NCBI RefSeq assembly: GCF_020532645.1
Contig: NZ_JAJAUZ010000017.1
Location: 62,001-126,000, forward strand
Reading direction: 5' to 3'
From: Streptomyces bambusae
Lineage (GTDB): Bacteria; Actinomycetota; Actinomycetes; Streptomycetales; Streptomycetaceae
DNA length: 64,000 nucleotides
The notes beneath the pieces are model-generated. The model was not told the DNA's origin. It saw only the letters and a program-made list of their open reading frames with translations, and ran no database searches. Every line of letters begins with the position of its first letter. Within the stretch, counting starts at the first letter, position 1. Positions 57,846 to 64,000 of the stretch are shown here, one piece after another. A program made the translations under genes and the position numbers.

Positions 57846-58838
57846 TCAGGCGGCGTCGCCCCAGTCCCAGTCGACCTCGCCCAGCAGGTCCATGTCGGAC
57901 AGGAGGGAGCGCAGGCCGCCGAAGTCGCGCACCAGGTTGGTGCGGCCCGCGTCGTGGCGGACCTCGTCGATCATCCGGTCGGCGCCGGGGACGCCGTGCA
58001 TCGTGAGGATCTGCCGCCAGGTCCCGTAGTCGTTGGCGACGAACGTCTCCAGGCCGGTCATCATCGTGTCGACGAAGAACCGCTGCTGGTCGCGGGAGAG
58101 GAAGTCGTAGACCGTCTTGGCCAGCTCGCCCGTGATGGACGAGTGGCAGATCTCGTCCCGGTTGTGCAGCTGCACCGTGGTCGAGTTGATGGTCTGGATG
58201 TCCTCGTCGTGCGACAGCAGGTTCAGGTAGGCGCTGATCGAGGTCTCGGAGACGGTCGCGAACGCGAGGGTGGTGAGCTTCTGCTGCCAGGGCTCCGCGC
58301 ACTCCTCCCGCAGCTCGGCGAGCCGCTGCACCAGGTGCGGGGCGGGCAGCACGGTGTCGGGCACCTCGATCCGGCGCTTCTGCCGCGTGATGATGCTCGT
58401 GTTGAGGTGCATCAGCGTGTGGTACTGCTCGTCCACCATGGCCTGCGCCAGCGAGGCCTCCAGCGCGGGCCCGCCCAGCGAGGGGAACTCGCCCTCGATG
58501 ACGTACGCGAAGGCCGGGTTGACCACCCGCTGCTCGGCCAGCACGGTGTGCTTGTTGTACGCCAGCCAGGCCCAGCTCAGCATCCGGTCCCGCAGGTCCC
58601 GGTCGAGCCCCTCCCAGACGGGGTGGCCGGCGAACGGGACCAGGTGCTCGGGGTAGTCGGGCCGGTCGGCCTCGAACAGGTCCTCCAGCTGCGGTTCCTT
58701 GCGCTTGACGGTCGCGCGGCGGTGCCAGTTGCCGGCCAGCCGGCTGATGACCGCGTTCTCCACCGGGTCCGTCGGGTCGTACGGCGGGAAGCCGGGGATC
58801 TCCACCAGGCCGGGGCGGGTCGGGGTGCTGCTGCTCAT
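57846..58838 (-). CDS. AurF-type diiron N-oxygenase
   Basis: A 330-residue helical diiron protein. All seven metal ligands of AurF are at nearly the same numbers: Glu102 (TVLAEQR), Glu137 and His140 (VDEQYHTLMH), Glu198 (TVSETSIS), His225, Glu229 and His232 (LHNRDEICH). AurF and CmlI oxidise arylamines to nitro groups through hydroxylamine steps; others in the family make azoxy bonds. It should oxidise an amine of the cluster's product or precursor. ATG 58838 follows AGAGAG. It lies between an ATP-grasp ligase and the exporter. Confidence 0.92.
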   Translation of the reverse strand: MSSSTPTRPGLVEIPGFPPYDPTDPVENAVISRLAGNWHRRATVKRKEPQLEDLFEADRPDYPEHLVPFAGHPVWEGLDRDLRDRMLSWAWLAYNKHTVLAEQRVVNPAFAYVIEGEFPSLGGPALEASLAQAMVDEQYHTLMHLNTSIITRQKRRIEVPDTVLPAPHLVQRLAELREECAEPWQQKLTTLAFATVSETSISAYLNLLSHDEDIQTINSTTVQLHNRDEICHSSITGELAKTVYDFLSRDQQRFFVDTMMTGLETFVANDYGTWRQILTMHGVPGADRMIDEVRHDAGRTNLVRDFGGLRSLLSDMDLLGEVDWDWGDAA

Positions 58839-58906
58839 GCGTCTCTCTGTCGTGTGCTCGGGGACGGGCGGAGGGGTGCGCGGGTCAGGCCGCCGGGCTG
58901 CGCGGG

Positions 58907-60166
58907 TCAGGCCGCCGGGGTCACGTCGTAGAAACCGGGCCCGTCCAGGTAGCAGATGGCGTTGAAGTCGCGCTCGACGACTTCCGCCGACCGGTGCGCG
59001 AAGCCGACGGCGAGGGTCTTGGTGGAGTCGTCGACGGTGCGCACGATGGCGCCGCCCGGCGGCACGAACACCTCGGTGTTGTGGAAGCTCTCCAGGGACC
59101 GGACGGCGTCGAGCAGCGGGTAGGCGACGAGCGTCCCCGCCTGCGGTGCGGTCGGCCAGGACACCGACACGTGCTGCTCCAGCCGGTACGGGCGCCGGTA
59201 CTCGGCGAGGAAGCGCTCCGGTTCCAGGTAGGCGCGCACGGTCCAGCCGATCTGCGACTCGCCCGCGCCCAGCTCCGCGTAGAACGGGGTGTTCGCGCCG
59301 GCCATCCGGGCGCCGATCTCGACGAGGCACGGGCCGTCGTCGGTGACGATGATCTCCAGGTGGGCGGGGCCGTGCCGGATGCCGAGGGCGTCGAGGACGT
59401 CGAAGGCGTAGTCGACGAGGGCCTGGCGGACCGGTGCGTCCTCGGCGACCAGGTGGCCGCCGGTGATCCGGTCGCGGACCCCGGGCACCGTCATCTTGCT
59501 GTACTTCCAGACGTCGGTGGCGCGGTGCCGGCCGTCCCGGCTGACGGTGTCCACCACGTACTCGCCGCCGACCAGGTACTCCTGGACCACGGCCGAGGTG
59601 TTGGTCTCCGAGAACACCGTGGTGGCGCCGAGGATCGCGCGCAGCGCGGCGGCCGACTCCTCCGGGGTGTCGCAGATGGCGACGCCGTCGTTGGCGGCGC
59701 TGCGCAGCGGCTTCACGACGACCCGGCCGCCGGTCTCGCGGTGCCAGTCGAGGAGGGTCTGCTCGTCCTCGACGAGCCGCTGCCGGGCGGCGCGCAGGCC
59801 GGCCGCCCGGATCGTCTCGATCATGACGAACTTGTTCCTGCGGGCCGGGGAGAGCCGGCGGCCGTTGGTGGGCAGGCCGAGTACCTCGCTGAGGCCGTCC
59901 GCCAGCTCCACGCCGTACTCGCCGGCGGCGATGACCGCGACGGGCCGGTGCCGGGCGACGGCCGCGGCCGTGACGGCGAGGTCGCCGCGGTGGGTGATGT
60001 CGTCGGCGAAGGCCCTGGTGTCGAACGCGCCGCGGTAGCAGTGCGGTACGTCCTCGGTGCTCTGCACGCGGACCACCGCGCAGCCCTCGTCGAGGAACGC
60101 CTGCGCCAGCGCGAAGCTCGACGGGTACGCGTCGACGAGGACGACGCTCTTTCCGGTGCTGCTCAT
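58907..60166 (-). CDS. ATP-grasp ligase 1
   Basis: A 419-residue ATP-grasp ligase. The N-terminal domain starts SVVLVDAYPSSFALAQAF; the ATP site has RRNKFVMIETIRAAGL, VVKPLRSAANDGVAIC and VQEYLVGGEYVVDTV; the metal site has PCLVEIGARMAGAN. It probably makes an amide or dipeptide, or activates a carboxylate, and has a 60-residue C-terminal region of its own. ATG 60166 follows AGAGAGAG. The 3' end contains a 20-bp duplicated segment (58877-58918) that includes the stop codon. The two ATP-grasp ligases may attach different amino acids. Confidence 0.88.
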   Translation of the reverse strand: MSSTGKSVVLVDAYPSSFALAQAFLDEGCAVVRVQSTEDVPHCYRGAFDTRAFADDITHRGDLAVTAAAVARHRPVAVIAAGEYGVELADGLSEVLGLPTNGRRLSPARRNKFVMIETIRAAGLRAARQRLVEDEQTLLDWHRETGGRVVVKPLRSAANDGVAICDTPEESAAALRAILGATTVFSETNTSAVVQEYLVGGEYVVDTVSRDGRHRATDVWKYSKMTVPGVRDRITGGHLVAEDAPVRQALVDYAFDVLDALGIRHGPAHLEIIVTDDGPCLVEIGARMAGANTPFYAELGAGESQIGWTVRAYLEPERFLAEYRRPYRLEQHVSVSWPTAPQAGTLVAYPLLDAVRSLESFHNTEVFVPPGGAIVRTVDDSTKTLAVGFAHRSAEVVERDFNAICYLDGPGFYDVTPAA

Positions 60167-60222
60167 GCTTGTCTCTCTCTGCTGGGGGCCGCCGGTCGCG
60201 GCGGCGCGGGGCGGGGCGGCTC

Positions 60223-60303
60223 GGTTCAGGACGGCTCGGTTCAGGACGGCGCGGTTCAGGACGGCGCGGTTCAGGACGGCGCGGTGCGGCGGTTCAGGAC
60301 GGC
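60223..60303. repeat. 15-bp tandem repeats spanning the NRPS stop codon
   Basis: GGTTCAGGACGGC recurs at 60223, 60238, 60253 and 60268 (exact 15-bp period), and once more at 60291 after an 8-bp insert. The copy at 60291 holds the NRPS stop codon (60294-60296), so the gene's end has been duplicated downstream in tandem, each copy with an in-phase stop. Confidence 0.9.
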
Positions 60304-63300
60304 GCGGAAAGGGCTTCGGCGAGGCTCGCGACGGTCGGGGCGCGGAAGACCAGGACCGGGGAGACCCGGCGGCCGAGCCGTTCGCCCAGCCGGGCGGCGA
60401 CCGAGGTGACGGCCAGCGAGTTGCCGCCGACGTCGAAGAAGTCGTCGTCGGGGCCGAGCGCCCCGGTGAGCCCGAGGACCTGCTGCCAGACCTCCATGAC
60501 GAGCAGCTGCTCCTCGGTGGCCTCCCGCGGGGCGGCGGGCCCGGCGGCCAGGGCCCGCGGCTCGGGCAGCGCTTCCCGGCTGACCTTGCCGTTGGGGCTC
60601 AGCGGGATCTCGTCGATCACGGTGTAGCTCTGCGGGACCATGTACGACGGCAGTCGGCCGGCCAGGTGGGCGCGCAGCCCGGCCGCGGTGAACTCCGCGT
60701 CGGGGATCACGTACGCGGCCAGCTGCTCGACGCCGGTGCCGGATCGGCGGACGGCGACCGCGCAGTCCGAGACGGCCGGGTGGGTGCGCAGGACGGACTC
60801 GATCTCGCCGAGCTCGATGCGGAATCCGCGCAGCTTGACCTGGTGGTCGTTGCGGCCGAGGAAGACCAGGTTGCCGTCGGGGAGCAGCTGCACGATGTCG
60901 CCGGTGGCGTACATCCGGGCGCCGGGCTCGTCGGCGAACGGGTCGGGCACGTAGGCGTCGGCGGTCTTCGCCGGCTGTCCCAGGTAGCCGCGGCCGACGG
61001 CGGTGCCGCCCACGTACAGCTGGCCTCGGCAACCGGGGACGACGGCCCTCAGCTGCGGGTCGAGGACGTACAGCCGGGCGTTGTCGGTGGCCCGGCCGAA
61101 GGGGACGCTCGGCCGGTGGGCGTGCCGCTCGATCAGGTCCTCGGTGATCGGGCAGTAGGCGGAGGTCACGGTCGCCTCGGTGGGGCCGTACTCGTTGAAG
61201 ACCTCGCAGCCGTCGGCGGTGACGGCCAGGATGCGGCGCGCCACGTCGTGCGGCACGGCCTCGGCGCCGGTGAACACCAGGCGCACGGAGGCGAGTCCGG
61301 CGGCCGGGTCGTCGGTGGCCTCCAGCAGGATCCGCATCTGCGAGGGGGTGGCGTTGAGGGTGGTGATGCCGCGGTCGGCCAGCTCGCGCAGGAAGGCCTC
61401 GGGGTCGTACGCGGCGGTGGAGCTCGCCAGGTGCAGCTGGGCGCCGGACACCAGGCACTGGAAGATCTCCCAGACCGAGTTGTCGAACGCCACCGAGTGG
61501 TTGAGGAGCGCCCGGTCCTCGCCGGTGAGGCGGCACAGCCGCTGGTTCCACTCCAGGAACGCGGTGATGTTGGCGTGCGTGATCGCGACGCCCTTGGGCT
61601 TGCCGGTGGAGCCGGAGGTGTAGATGACGTACGCGAGGTGGTGCGGTTCCAGCCCCACTTCGTGCTCGGGCTCGTGCTCGGGCTCGGGCTCCGCGTCGGG
61701 CGCGGTGTCGTGGCCGGTGGGCGGGACGATGCGGAGGCCGTCGGGCAGCAGTGCGGCCGACCGGTGCGCCGGGTCCGCGACGACCAGCCGGACGCCGGAG
61801 TCCGCGAGGAGGTGTCCGAGCCGGTCGGCGGGGTGGGCGGGGTCGAGCGGGACGTAGGCGCCGCCGGCCTTCAGGACGCCGAGCAGGGCGACGATCATCT
61901 CGACGGAGCGCTCCAGGCAGACGCCGACGAGCTGCTCCGGGCCGGCGCCCGCGGCCCGCAGGACCCGGGCCAGCCGGGCGGCCCGGCGGTCGGTCTCGGC
62001 GAAGGTCAGCGCCTCGGTGCCGCCGGCGCCGCCGACCAGGCACACGGCGTCGGGCGTGGCCCGCACCTGGGCGTCCCACATCCCCACGAGGGTGCCGGGC
62101 TCGGGCAGCGGCTCGGCGAGGGTGCCGCGGGACAGGTCGCGCAGCTCCTGCGGGGAGAGGATCTCCAGCTCGGACAGGCGGGCGGTGCGGTCGGCGGTCA
62201 TCCGGTCGAGGACGCGGACGAAGTGGCCGCCCAGCCGCTCGGCGAAGGCGTGGTCGAACAGGTCGGTGGCGTACTCGACGGAGACGGACAGGTCGCCGCC
62301 GTGCGCGGCGTGGTCGGTGACGTCGAAGGCGAGGTCGAAGCGGGCCGAGCCGAGCCGTCCCTCCAGCTCCTTGCGGTCGTACACCTCGGTGAGGACGCCG
62401 GCCGGGGCCTCCTCGTCGAGGGCGAACAGCACCTGGAAGAGCGGGTTGCGGCTGAGGTCGCGGGCCGGGCACAGCTCCTCGACGAGCTTCTCGAACGGCA
62501 CGTCCTGGTGGGCGTACGCCTGCCGGGCGGTCTCGCGGACCCGGCCGAGGAGCTGGGTCCACGTCGGGTCGCCGGACAGGTCGGTGCGCAGCACGACGGT
62601 GTTCACGAAGTAGCCGACGACGTCTTCGGTCTCCGGCCGCGGGCGGCCGCCGACCAGGGTGCCGACGGCGACGTCGGTTTCGTCGGCGTACCGGCCGAGG
62701 AGGACCTGGAGCGGGGCGAGCAGGCCCATGAAGAGGGTGATGCCTTCGGCCCGGCACAGGGCGCGGACCCGGTCGGCGAGGCCGGCGGGGATGCGGAACA
62801 GGGCGCGGCGGCCCTGGTGGCTTGCGATCGGGGGGCGGGGGCGGTCGGTGGGCAGTTCGAGGGCGGGGACGCCGTCGAGGCGGTGGCGCCAGTAGTCGGT
62901 GAGGCGGTCCAGTTCGGCGTCGGTGAGGCGGTCGCGCTGCCAGCGGGCGAAGTCGGCGTACTGGACGGGCAGCGGCGGCTGCTCGGGCCCGGTGGTGGTG
63001 CCGGTGCCGGTGCCGGTGCCGGTGGTGAGCCGGGCGTAGCGGTCGCCGAGTTCCCTGACGACGAGGTCGAGGGAGGTGCCGTCCGAGGCGATGTGGTGGA
63101 GGGTGAGGAGCAGGAGGTCCCGGTCGGGGGTACGGATCAGGTCCGCGCGCAGCAGCGGCGCCTCGTCGAGGGCGAAGGGAGCACGGATCCGTTCCGTGAG
63201 CAGTGCTTCCAACGCCTCCTCGGTGCTCTCGGTGCGGCCGAGGCGCACCGAGACCGCGGGCCGCACCACGGGGGCGACCAGGCCGTCGACGGTGGGCAGC

Positions 63301-64000
63301 GCGGTCCGCAGCACCTCGTGGCGGCCGACCAGCGCGGTCAGGGCCGCTTCGAGCGCGGCGGTGTCGGCGCGCCCGCCAGGGAAGGCGAGGACGAGCGGCA
63401 GGTGGTAGGCGGGGGTCCCGCTGTTCAGCTGCTCGAAGATCCAGATGCGTTCCTGGCCGAAGGAAAGCCCCGCTCCGTCCCCGGCGCCGGAGCCCGGGCG
63501 GATCGGCCGGTCGTCGGCCGCCGGCAGGCTGCCGAGCGCCGCGGCGAGCCCGGCGGGCGTCGGGTGCGCGAAGACCGCCTGGACGTCGACGGCCGCGCCG
63601 AGTTCCTGCCTCAGCCGGGTCACCGCGCGGACGGCCGTCAGCGAGTGCCCGCCCAGCCCGAAGAAGTCGTCGTGCGGGGAGACGTCGTCGAGGCCCAGGA
63701 CCTCGCCCCAGACCCGGCGGACGGCCTCGGTCGCGGCCGGCAGCTCCGCGTACCCGGCGTATCCGGCCTTCCCGGCCGGCTCCCCGGCCGGCTGCCCGGC
63801 GGCCGCGCGGATCCGCTCGTACGGGACGCCGTCGAGCGCGTTGCGGTCGGTCTTGCCGGCGGGGGTGCGGGGCAGCGCGTCGAGGACCGCGTAGGCCTGC
63901 GGGACCATGTGGCCGGGCAGTTGCGCGGCGAGGTGGTCGCGCAGCCGGGCCGGCAGGCCGTCCGGGGCCGGGCCGGCGGGAACGACGTACCCGACCAGCC
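60294..64000 (-). CDS. Nonribosomal peptide synthetase (partial: A-T-C-A-T)
   Basis: The 3' 1,235 codons of an NRPS; the 5' end lies beyond the right edge. In order: the last part of an A domain (LVGYVVPAG, then LPRTPAGKTDRNAL), a T domain (FFGLGGHSLTA), a C domain with HHIASDG, an A domain with YTSGSTGKPKGV, FDNSVWEIF, NEYGPTEATV and NGKVSREAL, and a final T domain (FFDVGGNSLAV). There is no thioesterase or terminal reductase, so release must use another protein. The last A domain's pocket begins Asp-Asn-Trp; I do not assign its amino acid. First gene known of the cluster. Confidence 0.95.
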   Translation of the reverse strand, partial: LVGYVVPAGPAPDGLPARLRDHLAAQLPGHMVPQAYAVLDALPRTPAGKTDRNALDGVPYERIRAAAGQPAGEPAGKAGYAGYAELPAATEAVRRVWGEVLGLDDVSPHDDFFGLGGHSLTAVRAVTRLRQELGAAVDVQAVFAHPTPAGLAAALGSLPAADDRPIRPGSGAGDGAGLSFGQERIWIFEQLNSGTPAYHLPLVLAFPGGRADTAALEAALTALVGRHEVLRTALPTVDGLVAPVVRPAVSVRLGRTESTEEALEALLTERIRAPFALDEAPLLRADLIRTPDRDLLLLTLHHIASDGTSLDLVVRELGDRYARLTTGTGTGTGTTTGPEQPPLPVQYADFARWQRDRLTDAELDRLTDYWRHRLDGVPALELPTDRPRPPIASHQGRRALFRIPAGLADRVRALCRAEGITLFMGLLAPLQVLLGRYADETDVAVGTLVGGRPRPETEDVVGYFVNTVVLRTDLSGDPTWTQLLGRVRETARQAYAHQDVPFEKLVEELCPARDLSRNPLFQVLFALDEEAPAGVLTEVYDRKELEGRLGSARFDLAFDVTDHAAHGGDLSVSVEYATDLFDHAFAERLGGHFVRVLDRMTADRTARLSELEILSPQELRDLSRGTLAEPLPEPGTLVGMWDAQVRATPDAVCLVGGAGGTEALTFAETDRRAARLARVLRAAGAGPEQLVGVCLERSVEMIVALLGVLKAGGAYVPLDPAHPADRLGHLLADSGVRLVVADPAHRSAALLPDGLRIVPPTGHDTAPDAEPEPEHEPEHEVGLEPHHLAYVIYTSGSTGKPKGVAITHANITAFLEWNQRLCRLTGEDRALLNHSVAFDNSVWEIFQCLVSGAQLHLASSTAAYDPEAFLRELADRGITTLNATPSQMRILLEATDDPAAGLASVRLVFTGAEAVPHDVARRILAVTADGCEVFNEYGPTEATVTSAYCPITEDLIERHAHRPSVPFGRATDNARLYVLDPQLRAVVPGCRGQLYVGGTAVGRGYLGQPAKTADAYVPDPFADEPGARMYATGDIVQLLPDGNLVFLGRNDHQVKLRGFRIELGEIESVLRTHPAVSDCAVAVRRSGTGVEQLAAYVIPDAEFTAAGLRAHLAGRLPSYMVPQSYTVIDEIPLSPNGKVSREALPEPRALAAGPAAPREATEEQLLVMEVWQQVLGLTGALGPDDDFFDVGGNSLAVTSVAARLGERLGRRVSPVLVFRAPTVASLAEALSAPS

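Noticed and set aside
57846..59330. Longer 494-codon version of the AurF-like gene
   Set aside because: The extra N-terminal part overlaps the ATP-grasp gene in another frame and has no homology; ATG 58838 has a ribosome site and the family start.

Overview
The window looks like a chromosomal segment of a Streptomyces or a close relative such as Kitasatospora. The DNA is very GC-rich, GTG starts are common, and the gene set is diagnostic: a BldG/anti-sigma pair, WblA, a Crp-type regulator, the actinobacterial helicase/secretion (Tad-like) block, paired ArsA-like ATPases and a secreted-domain PBP1A.

Positions 1 to about 43,020 are conserved core. In order they hold: a small membrane protein, a methyltransferase and a lipoprotein; the proton-pumping pyrophosphatase hppA; the bldG switch; a DECH helicase facing a Tad-like pilus/secretion operon (CpaE-like, TadA, TadB, TadC, DUF4244 pilin-like, TadE-like, TadE/G-like); a HAD phosphatase; a Fic-like protein; a CooC-like ATPase; a deacetylase-like lipoprotein; a SulP/carbonic-anhydrase fusion; acsA with a DasR-like site; nhaA; a holin-like protein; an epoxide-hydrolase-like enzyme; a MarP-like protease; a Nudix CoA pyrophosphatase; nth and crp; MBL and Nudix hydrolases; RidA; the ArsA pair; wblA; a class A PBP; a GatB/YqeY protein; and a phosphoesterase. 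The core ends at a tRNA-Pro(CGG) gene with its own terminator.

Positions 43,020 to 44,670 look like an insertion scar. They hold fragments of two small actinomycete gene families, a small two-helix membrane protein and a six-cysteine secreted protein.

Positions 44,674 to 64,000 are a one-strand (minus) biosynthetic gene cluster that runs off the right edge. In transcription order it encodes an NRPS (partial A-T-C-A-T, no thioesterase), an ATP-grasp ligase, an AurF-type diiron N-oxygenase with all seven metal ligands, an MFS exporter, a second ATP-grasp ligase, an adenylate-forming ligase fused to an aldehyde dehydrogenase-type reductase, a ThDP enzyme with Gln at the usual catalytic Glu, a FabF-like ketosynthase, two odd repeat-rich ORFs, a free-standing condensation domain, an InhA/FabI-like reductase, and a HadA-like hotdog domain fused to a YqcI/YcgG (GntA-like heme N-hydroxylase) domain. 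My inference is that a lipid-like chain is built by the FAS-like enzymes, activated and reduced, perhaps joined to a C2 unit by the ThDP enzyme, and coupled to NRPS- or ATP-grasp-assembled amino acids carrying an N-O group made by one or both N-oxygenases. I do not recognise the product.

The cluster is unusually rich in short tandem repeats: 99-bp coding repeats, 15-bp repeats at the NRPS stop codon, and 9- and 12-bp repeats in the hotdog fusion. Several gene junctions share the same short overlap, so part of the operon seems to have been shaped by local duplication.
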